A program made the translations under genes and the position numbers. Below the pieces are notes generated by a model that searched no databases, had not been told where the DNA came from, and was given only the letters and a program-made list of their open reading frames with translations. Below are positions 43,050 to 50,633 of a DNA stretch of 64,000 bases, piece after piece. This stretch comes from Hymenobacter roseosalivarius DSM 11622 (GTDB lineage: Bacteria > Bacteroidota > Bacteroidia > Cytophagales > Hymenobacteraceae). The first letter of the stretch is position 1; each line of letters begins with the position of its first letter. The stretch is taken from the NCBI RefSeq assembly GCF_900176135.1, contig NZ_FWWW01000075.1, forward strand, positions 1 to 64,000, written 5' to 3'.

Positions 43050-43922
43050 ATGACCAATAAAGAAATTAAAGCACTTATCTCGCTGCTCGACGACCCCGAA
43101 ATTGCCCCCCAGATTGAGGAGCGGATTCAGGCATTGGGCGAAACGCTAATTCCCTTTCTGGAAGAATCGTGGGAGGAGAGCCTCGACCCGCGCCAGCAGC
43201 AGCGCCTGGAGGATCTGATTCACGATTTGCAATTTGATGGCCTGAAGCAGCGGCTGCGCGTGTGGCGCGATTCGGGCGGTGAAAACCTGCTTGAAGGCAT
43301 GTGGCTGCTCAACTCCTACCAATATCCGGATGCCGATTTGCAGGCCCTGAATCGGGCTGTTGAGCAGCTGCGCTTTGAAGCCTGGACGCTGATGCGCCCT
43401 AACATGCACCCCACCGACCAGGTGCAGGTGCTTAACCATGTATTGTTCCGGGCGCATAAGCTAGGGGCCAACACGCAGAACTTTCATTCGCCGGCCAACT
43501 CCATGCTGCACCTGGTGTTGGAAACCAAGCGCGGCAATCCCCTTACGCTCTGCGTGATTTATATGCTGGTGGCGCAGCGGCTGAATTTGCCGGTTTATGG
43601 CGTGAATCTGCCCAATCTGTTTGTGCTCATGTATCAGTCGCAAAGTCAGATTTCGGAGCCGTTTTATATCAACTGCTACAACCGTGGCCTTATCCTCTCG
43701 CGCACCGATATTGAGCACTACGTGGCGCAACTGAACCTATCGCCCAACGATATTTTCTATATGCCCTGCTCGCACCTCGACATCGTGCGCCGGGCGTTGC
43801 GCAACCTGGTTATGAGCTTCGAGAAGCTGCAAGAGCCCGCCAAAGCCACCGAAGTGAGCAAGCTTCTCGCCATCCTGACCGATGAAATAGCTCCCCTAAC
43901 TGATATTGACCCTAAGGAATAA
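43050..43922 (+). CDS. SirB1-like protein (transglutaminase-like fold)
   Basis: A 290-residue protein. The frame opens at 42981, but ATG 43050 ('MTNKEIKALISLLDDPEIAPQIEERIQ') gives the normal start and leaves the terminator before it. The middle and C terminus match SirB1/transglutaminase-like proteins: 'QVLNHVLFRAHKLGANTQNFHSPANSMLHLVLETKRGNPLTLCVIYMLVAQRLNLPVYGVNLPNLFVLMYQ'. Where many members have a His in 'GxNxPGHFxx', this one reads NLFVLM, so the catalytic-like residue is absent. Function unknown. Confidence 0.8.
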   Translation: MTNKEIKALISLLDDPEIAPQIEERIQALGETLIPFLEESWEESLDPRQQQRLEDLIHDLQFDGLKQRLRVWRDSGGENLLEGMWLLNSYQYPDADLQALNRAVEQLRFEAWTLMRPNMHPTDQVQVLNHVLFRAHKLGANTQNFHSPANSMLHLVLETKRGNPLTLCVIYMLVAQRLNLPVYGVNLPNLFVLMYQSQSQISEPFYINCYNRGLILSRTDIEHYVAQLNLSPNDIFYMPCSHLDIVRRALRNLVMSFEKLQEPAKATEVSKLLAILTDEIAPLTDIDPKE

Positions 43923-43930
43923 GTAAAAAG

Positions 43931-44040
43931 GTGGTAGTACGATTCCAAAGCCGTACTGCCACTAGCGTAGGCCCATCTTTGATTGGCTTTTCCATCACTT
44001 CAACGACAGTAGTCCTATGACTTTGGAGTTGTAGGACCAC
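43931..44040. repeat. Dispersed palindromic element, family B, copy 2
   Basis: GTGGTAGTACG (43931-43941) matches GTAGGACCAC (44031-44040) imperfectly. The strings CAAAGCCGTACTGCCACTAG and ATGACTTTGGAGTTGTAG repeat, in two orientations, the parts of the element at 15074-15182. It sits between the SirB1-like gene and the terminator at 44041. Confidence 0.6.
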
Positions 44041-44077
44041 AAAAAAGCCCCCCGGCAAAGCGCTGGGGGGCTTTTTC
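44041..44077. terminator. Bidirectional terminator between the SirB1-like and redoxin genes
   Basis: AAAAAGCCCCCC and GGGGGGCTTTTT pair over an 11-base loop. The flanking A and T tracts let it end both convergent transcripts. Confidence 0.9.
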
Positions 44078-44097
44078 TTGTGAATAAGCTAACCGAT

Positions 44098-44709
44098 TTA
44101 CATTTTTTTAATCAAACAGCCTGCTGCTCGCTTATCGGCTACGCCAGCGGGCCTGCCGGCCAGGATATTATCCAGCGCCTGAGCTACGTAGTGTTCTTTG
44201 GCGTAGGCTTCTATCTGGGCGTTATTGTCGATAGCACCTTTATAACGCACCGCAAATCCCTTTTCGACGGGCTGCAATATCACGACCTCCGGCGTTTTGG
44301 TAGCGCCCAGCAGGGAGCTTACTTTCTGGCCTTCATCGGTGAGGTAAGGATAGTCGTCGGTGCCAGTGGTTTTCATCTTCAGCTTATCGGCGTCGATAGC
44401 ATCAGCCGTAGCCTCCAGATTAATGGGCGCATTAATAAACAAAAACTGCACGCCTTTGCCGCTGTAAGTTGCATTCAGGGCGCTGAGCCGGCTTTGATAG
44501 AGCTTGGAAAAGGCGCAGTTAGGATTTACGAATACAACCACAACAGCCTTATTGCTGGCATAGCTGCTCAGCGTAATGGTGGCATTAGTGGGGCTGGTGA
44601 GGCTGAAGTCATTGACGGTGCGGCCATCCTGCGCCTTGGCCACACTTACCGCAATGGTACAGAAGAGCAGGGCCGTGGCGGCAAGAATGGAAATACGGCG
44701 AAAGAGCAT
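44098..44709 (-). CDS. Exported redoxin-like protein
   Basis: A 203-residue protein. ATG 44709 starts a signal peptide (MLFRRISILAATALLFCTIAVSVAKAQ). The thioredoxin fold is of the AhpC/TSA-redoxin kind: 'VNDFSLTSPTNATITLSSYASNKAVVVVFVNPNCAFSKLYQSRLS', then 'GVQFLFINAPINLEATAD' and 'KTPEVVILQPV' with the cis-Pro. Only one Cys is left in the active site (N-C-A-F-S), with a second at the C terminus (GCLIKKM). This resembles a group of periplasmic redoxins whose substrate is unknown. Confidence 0.85.
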   Translation of the reverse strand: MLFRRISILAATALLFCTIAVSVAKAQDGRTVNDFSLTSPTNATITLSSYASNKAVVVVFVNPNCAFSKLYQSRLSALNATYSGKGVQFLFINAPINLEATADAIDADKLKMKTTGTDDYPYLTDEGQKVSSLLGATKTPEVVILQPVEKGFAVRYKGAIDNNAQIEAYAKEHYVAQALDNILAGRPAGVADKRAAGCLIKKM

Positions 44710-44795
44710 GGGTGGGAAGTTTAGGAAGTAGAATCGAAGCGCCAAATCTTACTAAGTAGATTTTTATGTCTTTAACTAGATGAAGCAGGCAAAAC

Positions 44796-45455
44796 TCAGC
44801 CGTGTGTAGCATCTTCAACGCAATACGTTAGCACGTAGTCGGTTGCTAAGCGTTGATAGGAAATTTGGTGTTGGCTGCGGAAGTTTTCGAGTAGCAGGTG
44901 CCCCGTCAAAACACCTGCCTCCCGCAGCTCAAACGGGTTGAGCAACAATTGCTCTTTAAACACCACGCCCCGGCGACTATGCAGCTTATACAATGTCTCT
45001 TTGGCACTCCAATAGAGACTATATTTAGCTAAGTCATCGCCGGCATTGGCTCTTTCAGTTTCAGCTAGAAACCGGGTCGCCAAGTGTTGCGCTTTGGGTC
45101 TTATCAGTTCAACATCTGTGCCAACGCGCCCTTGAGCCGCTACAATTCCTGCTACCCACTCCCCCGAATGTGACAATGAAACCGCAAAATCAGGCAATTG
45201 CTCCAGATAAGGACGGCCGTTCACGTCATTTAGCAGGAGGGCGTGGACAGAGGTTAGCTTGCGCAAAAGCGTATGCGTCAGCGCCCGCCCCGCCAGCCAC
45301 TGCGCCTGGCGGGTTAAATCGCGCACTGCCGGCTGCTGCGAAGCATAGTGCGCGGAGTGGGGGAGAAGAGAATGTAGCGCGGGGGGCATTTCCGTAAGAT
45401 GCCACAGCCCTAGTAACGCATGTTCGGAAAGCGGCGTGAGGGAGTATAGAGGCAT
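44796..45455 (-). CDS. 4'-phosphopantetheinyl transferase (Sfp type)
   Basis: A 219-residue protein from ATG 45455. It moves the phosphopantetheine arm from coenzyme A to a carrier protein. The family motifs are 'NGRPYLEQLPDFAVSLSHSGEWVAGIVA', 'VGTDVELIRPK' (Mg ligands Asp and Glu) and 'SLYWSAKETLYKL' (W-x-x-K-E-x-x-x-K). The length fits the Sfp/AcpT class rather than the short AcpS class. No polyketide or peptide synthase gene is in the window, so its carrier may be the fatty-acid carrier protein. Confidence 0.9.
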   Translation of the reverse strand: MPLYSLTPLSEHALLGLWHLTEMPPALHSLLPHSAHYASQQPAVRDLTRQAQWLAGRALTHTLLRKLTSVHALLLNDVNGRPYLEQLPDFAVSLSHSGEWVAGIVAAQGRVGTDVELIRPKAQHLATRFLAETERANAGDDLAKYSLYWSAKETLYKLHSRRGVVFKEQLLLNPFELREAGVLTGHLLLENFRSQHQISYQRLATDYVLTYCVEDATHG

Positions 45456-45627
45456 GATTTATTGAGGAATTAGAACGTCATGTCGCGCGCAGCAAAGCAA
45501 GACCGCCTGCTTATTGCGGACTTGGTTAAAAGCAGGACTCCAATTGCTTAGAAAAATCAACTGCAAGTTGTTTCTCTAGAGGCTTGAAAAAACCACTGTA
45601 ATTTCGCCCTAAATTTTTACCTCGTCC

Positions 45628-46569
45628 ATGCCGTTGATTTCTCGTCCGCAAGTGCAGAAACTGGCTACCCTCAGTGGCCACCGCGACTGCGTGTATGCCT
45701 TGGCCGGCGCCGCTGAGGAAGATCGTTTCTTTTCGGCTGGCACCGATGGAATGGTCGCCGTGTGGAGCATTGATGACCTCACGCGCGATGGGGAGCTGGT
45801 AGCTCGGGTCGAAAATTCGGTATATGCCCTGCACTACCTGCCTGAACGAGGATTGTTGGTGCTGGGGCACAATTTTCAGGGCGTGCAGGCTATTGCGTTA
45901 GCCGAAAGAAAGCTGGTGCATAGCACGGCTCTGCCACCAGTTGCCATCTTCGATGTTGCGTATTCCGCGCCCCGGCAGCGCTTGTACGTGGCCCTCGGCA
46001 ATGGGGTGCTGGCCGTGTTGCGAGCCACTGATTTTGCGCTGGAAAAGCTAATTTCTCTCAGCGAGAAAAGCCTGCGCTGCCTGGCATTGCACGAGGAGCG
46101 CGGCGAATTGGCCGTGGGTGGCAGCGATACAGCGGTGCGTATTCTGGATGCTGATTCGCTGGCCGTGAAGTATACGCTTACAGGTCATAGCAACTCAGTA
46201 TTTACCGCTGCTTACTCGCCCGATGGTCAGCAGCTACTGACGGCCGGCCGCGATGCTCACTTGCGCACCTGGGCCGTGGGGGGCAATTATGCCGAAGTAG
46301 GCAGCATCGTGGCCCACATGTTTACCATTAACCACCTGCTATTCAGCCCCGACGGATTGCTGCTGGCTACGTGCAGTATGGACAAGTCCATTAAGGTGTG
46401 GGAGGCCGAAACCGGACGCTTGCTGCGGGTGGTGGATAAGGCCCGGCACGCGGGCCACGGCACTTCCGTCAACAAGTTATTTTGGTCGGGGAGGCAGAAT
46501 CGGCTAGTTTCGTGTAGCGACGACCGCAGCCTGGCGGTTTGGCAATTGACAATGAGCAGTGAGCAATGA
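45628..46569 (+). CDS. WD40 repeat protein
   Basis: A 313-residue cytoplasmic beta-propeller from ATG 45628 with seven WD40-type repeats; clear blades include 'LSGHRDCVYALAGAAEEDRFFSAGTDGMVAVWSID', 'LTGHSNSVFTAAYSPDGQQLLTAGRDAHLRTWAV' and 'HMFTINHLLFSPDGLLLATCSMDKSIKVWEAE'. No other domain is present. It is probably a protein-protein scaffold. The last codons (LTMSSEQ) lie in a repeated palindromic sequence (46544-46678), so the natural end of the gene may have been altered. Confidence 0.88.
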   Translation: MPLISRPQVQKLATLSGHRDCVYALAGAAEEDRFFSAGTDGMVAVWSIDDLTRDGELVARVENSVYALHYLPERGLLVLGHNFQGVQAIALAERKLVHSTALPPVAIFDVAYSAPRQRLYVALGNGVLAVLRATDFALEKLISLSEKSLRCLALHEERGELAVGGSDTAVRILDADSLAVKYTLTGHSNSVFTAAYSPDGQQLLTAGRDAHLRTWAVGGNYAEVGSIVAHMFTINHLLFSPDGLLLATCSMDKSIKVWEAETGRLLRVVDKARHAGHGTSVNKLFWSGRQNRLVSCSDDRSLAVWQLTMSSEQ

Positions 46570-46678
46570 AGAATTGGTCAACTAGCCGCGTGGCGGCATC
46601 ATATCCGTGGTTCGTAGTGCTGGCTGCATTGCAACCGCCGTACCGCGGCCAATCGATTCACTGCTCACTGTCAATGGC
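46544..46678. repeat. Inverted repeat at the 3' end of the WD40 gene
   Basis: ATTGACAATGAGCAGTGA (46546-46563) and TCACTGCTCACTGTCAAT (about 46658-46675) are reverse complements with one difference. The left arm overlaps the last codons of the WD40 gene. The interior has a second dyad (GCCGCGTGGC...CCGTACCGCGG). It looks like an inserted element. Confidence 0.6.
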
Positions 46679-46701
46679 TCGACTCTTAATTACTCCTTGA
46701 A

Positions 46702-47712
46702 ATGAAAATAACCGCCCTTGATATTCGGCAGAAAACCTTTGAAAAAGCCTTCCGCGGCGTTGATAAGGACGAAGTACAAGCCTTCCTGATCACGCTCTCG
46801 CAGCAATGGGAGCGCATGGGCGACGAAAACCGGGAATTACGCCTGAAGCTGGAGCACGCTACCCACGACGTGCAGAAGATGCGCGAGGTAGAAACCAGCC
46901 TCTACCGCACCCTCAAAACGGCCGAAGACACGGGCAACAGCATCACTGAGCAGTCGCAGCGCGATGCTGACTTGCGGGTTCGCGAAGCGCAGCTCAAAGC
47001 GGATCAGCTGCTAAGCGAGGCCCGGCAGGAGGCGCGTCGGTTGGTAGAAGAAGCTACCCGCGAAGCTGAGAAAAGCGTGGCAGCTATGCGCACCGAAGTC
47101 AATAGCCTGGGGCAAGAGTGTCATCGGCTGGAAAACCAGATGGAAAACCTCGTGCGCGATTTGCAACACCTGGCTTCTGACGCGCTGGAGAAAGTAGCAA
47201 AGGCGAAAGCCCGACCTAAAACAAAGGCCGCCGCCATCCTTTCGCGGGTCGAGAGCGTACAGGGTAGCAGGACCGAACCTTCACCCCAAAATGACTCTGC
47301 CATGCGTGTATCTTCTGCTTCTACTTCGTCGGCTGCTGCGGTAGCTGGCGCTTCCAGCGCCGTCCTGGGGGGCATTTCGGTGGCCGAATCCCGCCCCATT
47401 GGCCCTCAGCCCGGTAACTATAACCCTAAACCCGGCCAGCAGCCCGACCCCGGTGCGCCAGCCCAAACGCCCGGCCCCGATATTCGGCCCAGCTCGCCCG
47501 ATGAAAACCCCGGCAAAGCCGACCCTTCGCGTATCTACCAGCCGGAGCCTTCGCGCGTCCCGGCGCCCGGCGCACCCGATATTGAGCGTCCAATGCCCGA
47601 CATTCAACCCGTAGGACCCAGCCACCCCGAGATTATGCCGCCTTCGCCGGCCACGCATCCGGGTATGGCTACCGCGGCCTCAGTCGAAAAATCGTTTTTC
47701 GACGAGATCTAA
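46702..47712 (+). CDS. DivIVA-domain protein with Pro-rich tail
   Basis: A 336-residue protein from ATG 46702. The N-terminal 35 residues 'MKITALDIRQKTFEKAFRGVDKDEVQAFLITLSQQWE' are the lipid-binding start of DivIVA (hydrophobic FEKAF loop). A coiled coil follows up to about residue 165 ('DADLRVREAQLKADQLLSEARQEARRLVEEATREAEKSV'), and the last 150 residues are disordered and Pro-rich ('PNPKPGQQPDPGAPAQTPGPD'-like). DivIVA marks negative membrane curvature at poles and septa. The C terminus ends in SFFDEI. It has its own terminator. Confidence 0.87.
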   Translation: MKITALDIRQKTFEKAFRGVDKDEVQAFLITLSQQWERMGDENRELRLKLEHATHDVQKMREVETSLYRTLKTAEDTGNSITEQSQRDADLRVREAQLKADQLLSEARQEARRLVEEATREAEKSVAAMRTEVNSLGQECHRLENQMENLVRDLQHLASDALEKVAKAKARPKTKAAAILSRVESVQGSRTEPSPQNDSAMRVSSASTSSAAAVAGASSAVLGGISVAESRPIGPQPGNYNPKPGQQPDPGAPAQTPGPDIRPSSPDENPGKADPSRIYQPEPSRVPAPGAPDIERPMPDIQPVGPSHPEIMPPSPATHPGMATAASVEKSFFDEI

Positions 47713-47730
47713 TCTCAGCCACGACTGAAA

Positions 47731-47772
47731 AAAGCGCAAGGCCCGCAAGCTATGCCGGGCCTTGCGCTTTTT
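47731..47772 (+). terminator. Terminator of the DivIVA-domain gene
   Basis: AAAGCGCAAGGCCCG pairs with CGGGCCTTGCGCTTT over a ten-base loop, followed by T. It is 19 bases past the stop codon. Confidence 0.88.
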
Positions 47773-47830
47773 ACGCCCACACCTCTCTGGTCATTTCAGG
47801 GCATTACGCCACTATTAATCACGTACTATC

Positions 47831-48217
47831 ATGGAACAAATCGCGCTGGAGGGCATGGAGTTCTTTGCTTTTCACGGCTATTATGATGAGGAGCAGAAGA
47901 TCGGGAATAAGTACGGCGTAGACCTGTACATCCAAACTGACCTGCACGCGGCCGGTGCTTCTGATAAGTTGCAGGAAACCGTAAACTACGAGGTACTCTA
48001 CCGCCTGGTAGCAGAAGAGATGCTGGCCCCGGCGCGGCTACTGGAGCATGTGGGGCATCGGGTAATGGACCGCATTCTAACCCAGTTTCCGCATGTGTAC
48101 ACCGTGAAAGTATGCGTATCGAAGTTCAACCCACCACTGGGGGGCATTTGCCGCCGGGCACGCATTACTCTCAAGCGCAAACGAGCCCAAAATGCCCCCC
48201 AGAACCCAGAAAAGTAG
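47831..48217 (+). CDS. folB: Dihydroneopterin aldolase
   Basis: A 128-residue enzyme of the T-fold family from ATG 47831. It splits dihydroneopterin to give hydroxymethyl-dihydropterin on the way to folate. Characteristic strings are 'IALEGMEFFAFHGYYDEEQKIGNKYGVDLYI' and 'TVNYEVLYRLVAEEM', with the catalytic Glu in the first and Lys near 'SKFNPPLGGICRRARITLKR'. The gene lies far from folE but belongs to the same pathway. Confidence 0.95.
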   Translation: MEQIALEGMEFFAFHGYYDEEQKIGNKYGVDLYIQTDLHAAGASDKLQETVNYEVLYRLVAEEMLAPARLLEHVGHRVMDRILTQFPHVYTVKVCVSKFNPPLGGICRRARITLKRKRAQNAPQNPEK

Positions 48218-48229
48218 AAAAAACGTTTA

Positions 48230-48299
48230 CTGTCAGCTTGCTAAACATAAAAAAGGCGACTAGTTATGGTCGCCTTTTTTATGTTTAGCAAGCTGACAG
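48230..48299. terminator. Very long bidirectional hairpin between folB and the DUF2382 gene
   Basis: Bases 48230-48260 and 48269-48299 are exact reverse complements (31 pairs) around an eight-base loop (TAGTTATG). Six A and six T lie inside the stem next to a GGCGAC/GTCGCC top. The inner half is an ordinary terminator; the outer half (CTGTCAGCTTGCTAAACAT) adds 19 pairs that a terminator does not need. Confidence 0.8.
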
Positions 48300-48310
48300 C
48301 TGCTCACCGC

Positions 48311-49201
48311 TTACGCGTTTCTGTTCGGATTATTAGGATTATTAGGGTTGTTGGTATTCGTGGTATTTTTGGTCGAATCGTTAATCTGCTCGATATCCAC
48401 TTCCGTTTTGCGCACCGTGTCCCGAATAGTTTCTTCCCGCTCGGTCACTTCTTTTCCAAGGCTGATTTCTTCCACCACGCGGGCTTCTTTGCCTACTACG
48501 GCACGTTCCGCACTCTCCGTGATTTCAATTTCACCTTCTTTGAAGGCGGCAAAATCTGCTTCCGTAGCCGGACGGTTTACGGCGTTGCGCTCTACTTTTA
48601 CGTGCTCCTCACGCAGGCGTAGATGCTCCTCTACGGGGCGCTCCACGATCCGGCTGCGCAAACGCACCCCCCCTGTTTGCTCCACGCGCTTATCTACTTG
48701 CAACTGCTCTTCCATCACTTTCATCGAGTCGGTTTGGCCGGTTTGGTCAGTGTCAGACTGAGCACCCGCATAGGAATTGCCGGAAGTGCCAGCATTGTGT
48801 TGCGAAGCCATATCATCAACATCTACCGCGCCGTAATTATCAAGAAAGTCGCGAGCCCGCTCAGCTTCCGCGGCTGACTGGGCATGTACCGTTACCAATG
48901 ATTTACCGCTCCGCACTACGTTTGAGTAGTTGCTGGCCGTACTGTTGTCGTCGCTGCCAAACAGGTTGCTGAAAAAATTGCCAATGCTGTCGCCCACATT
49001 ATCTGCGGCCGCTTCGGCGCGGGTGCCAGTGGTATTAGTGCTGGTGCTGGCACCAGAGTTATAATTGCTGCCGGAATCACTGCCCTGATTATATGGCGCT
49101 ACGTCCACGAAATCACGCTGAAATCCATTCTGCTCAAGTTGCTGTACCGCACGCTGGGCTTCAGCGGCAGTGTTGAATACTCCTACTACGGTATGTGCCA
49201 T
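48311..49201 (-). CDS. DUF2382 stress-response protein (YsnF/AvaK type)
   Basis: A 296-residue protein from ATG 49201. The N-terminal 45 residues ('AHTVVGVFNTAAEAQRAVQQLEQNGFQRDFVDV') resemble the general-stress 17M-type domain, followed by a Ser/Asn/Gly linker. A second copy of the fold ('SLVTVHAQSAAEAERARDFLDNYGAVDVD') lies at 100-130. DUF2382 begins with 'MKVMEEQLQVDKRVEQTGGVRLRSRIVERPVEEHLRLREEHVKVER', a series of alternating E/R/V strands, up to 'REETIRDTVRKTEVDIEQI'. The tail is Asn/Thr/Pro-rich. DUF2382 proteins respond to general stress in Deinococcus, cyanobacteria and others; the mechanism is unknown. A shorter DUF2382 gene lies 65 bases upstream. Confidence 0.87.
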   Translation of the reverse strand: MAHTVVGVFNTAAEAQRAVQQLEQNGFQRDFVDVAPYNQGSDSGSNYNSGASTSTNTTGTRAEAAADNVGDSIGNFFSNLFGSDDNSTASNYSNVVRSGKSLVTVHAQSAAEAERARDFLDNYGAVDVDDMASQHNAGTSGNSYAGAQSDTDQTGQTDSMKVMEEQLQVDKRVEQTGGVRLRSRIVERPVEEHLRLREEHVKVERNAVNRPATEADFAAFKEGEIEITESAERAVVGKEARVVEEISLGKEVTEREETIRDTVRKTEVDIEQINDSTKNTTNTNNPNNPNNPNRNA

Positions 49202-49266
49202 GATATTAAGGTATTAGGATTGGGGATGAATGAAAGAAAGATTGATAGGTTGGTAAAGGGTAAAGT

Positions 49267-49713
49267 CTAGGTAGTGGGGTCGGAGGGGGAGGTGGGATCA
49301 GGCGCTATGCGCTGCAAATGAATTTCCTCCTTGCGTAGCGTTATTTGTTGGGGCGTACGCGTTTCCGTCTGGTGCTTTGTAATGCGTACTTCTTCTACTA
49401 ATAGCAGCCGTTTTTCAACGACTAACACTTCCCTTAAAATGGGCATTATCATCGTGTCGCCCTCGTAGCGGACCGCTGGCGGAGTAGCTACATATTGATT
49501 GATGGTGACACGCTCTACGTTTACTTCTTCCTGAATAACGGGTACATCTACCACGCGCTGTTCTTCCTGCACCGTCTTCGATACCCGAATTCGGCCAGTC
49601 TCCACCACATCCTTCCCGATCTGCAACTGCTCCTCCACCACGGGAATTGTGACGCGGGGATCAGGCACCTGATAAGGCTGTTGGTTGTCGAATTGATTAG
49701 TGGAAGGCTCCAT
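49267..49713 (-). CDS. Short DUF2382 protein
   Basis: A 148-residue protein from ATG 49713. It consists almost only of the DUF2382 repeat: 'VTIPVVEEQLQIGKDVVETGRIRVSKTVQEEQRVVDVPVIQEEVNVERVTINQYV' and 'MIMPILREVLVVEKRLLLVEEVRITKH'. It lacks the N-terminal domain of the next gene. The two lie head to tail on the minus strand and probably form one stress operon. Confidence 0.87.
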   Translation of the reverse strand: MEPSTNQFDNQQPYQVPDPRVTIPVVEEQLQIGKDVVETGRIRVSKTVQEEQRVVDVPVIQEEVNVERVTINQYVATPPAVRYEGDTMIMPILREVLVVEKRLLLVEEVRITKHQTETRTPQQITLRKEEIHLQRIAPDPTSPSDPTT

Positions 49714-50210
49714 AGGCGAAAGCGCTGATAGCCGTGGGTTAGGTTGTGATACTCAGACAATAAATAATACGGGGTGTCTTTGGCTAAGTTGAAAATTGAT
49801 GAAAAATTATTCCTGTTTTTTTACTAAAGCTCGACACTAACAATATTGGTTTTGTCATATAAAAACATTTAAATAGGGTTACATAAATATTGTAATTTGT
49901 TAGATGTCAAATGCTTATATTATAATTGTCTAAAATCCAGTGCCGCTGAGGTTGACTTTAATATTCACGGTTAAATCTAAACCCATAGATAGACATGCCA
50001 TGCGACTTATCTTATCGGATTGATTGACTGTCATAAAACCGAAGGCCGCAACAATCCACTTACTTACGTGACTTTGAAGGCCCGGACAAGTGATGAGTAA
50101 CCGCTGGGAATGGTATACGAAATTATTCGTATATAAAGCTTGCTAGTACGATAGCTTTCGTATACGTTTGTCATACGAATTCCTTCGTACTACTATAACT
50201 TTCAGAATCA
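49714..50210. other. AT-rich gap holding the BlaI-type operator array
   Basis: 497 bases, mostly AT-rich, between the DUF2382 genes (minus) and blaI (plus). The left part (49740-50080) has several A/T tracts and no reading frame or hairpin that I can support. The right part (50116-50189) has three TACGAA-N4-TTCGTA dyads; see that entry. Confidence 0.5.
50116..50189 (+). promoter_or_regulatory. Triple operator (TACGAA-N4-TTCGTA) before the BlaI-type gene
   Basis: Three 16-bp dyads lie at 50116-50131 (perfect), 50147-50162 (one difference, TACGAT) and 50174-50189 (perfect). They are separated by 15 and 11 bases (31 and 27 bases start to start). The last ends 21 bases before ATG 50211. BlaI and MecI repressors bind pairs of short dyads as dimers, so this is the expected autoregulatory site; the half-site TACGAA differs from the known TACA/TGTA one. 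The link is inference. Confidence 0.65.
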
Positions 50211-50633
50211 ATGAGCAAGCTACCCCTTCCCAAACCAACCGAATCGGAACTGGAGATCCTGCAGGTACTCTGGCAGCACGGCCCCACCACCGTCCGCCTC
50301 GTGAACGACGAGCTGAGCCGCAAGCGCGACGTGGGCTACACTACTACCCTGAAGCTGCTGCAGCTCATGCTCGACAAGGGCCTCGTGCTCCGCGACGATG
50401 AGAGCCGCACCCATGTGTACCGCGCCGCCGTGCGCGAGGAGGAAACCCAAGGCCTGCTCATCGACCGCCTCCTGGACGCGGCCTTTGGCGGCTCGGCCCT
50501 CAAGCTGGTAGTGCAGGCCTTGGGCCACCAGCGTACCTCACCGGCCGAGCTGGACCAGATCCGGAACCTGCTCAACGATATGGAGCAACAGAAAAACGCA
50601 GCCGAGAAAGGAGGGACTGATGAGCTGGCTTGA
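50211..50633 (+). CDS. BlaI/MecI/CopY-family transcription repressor
   Basis: A 140-residue protein from ATG 50211. The N-terminal winged helix 'LPKPTESELEILQVLWQHGPTTVRLVNDELSRKRDVGYTTTLKLLQLMLDKGLVLRDDESRTHVYRA' is the Penicillinase_R domain, and a helical dimerisation tail follows. Members repress until a partner membrane protease cuts them. The next gene, an M56 peptidase, starts 14 bases before the stop codon. Upstream lies an array of three dyads (50116-50189). Confidence 0.92.
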   Translation: MSKLPLPKPTESELEILQVLWQHGPTTVRLVNDELSRKRDVGYTTTLKLLQLMLDKGLVLRDDESRTHVYRAAVREEETQGLLIDRLLDAAFGGSALKLVVQALGHQRTSPAELDQIRNLLNDMEQQKNAAEKGGTDELA

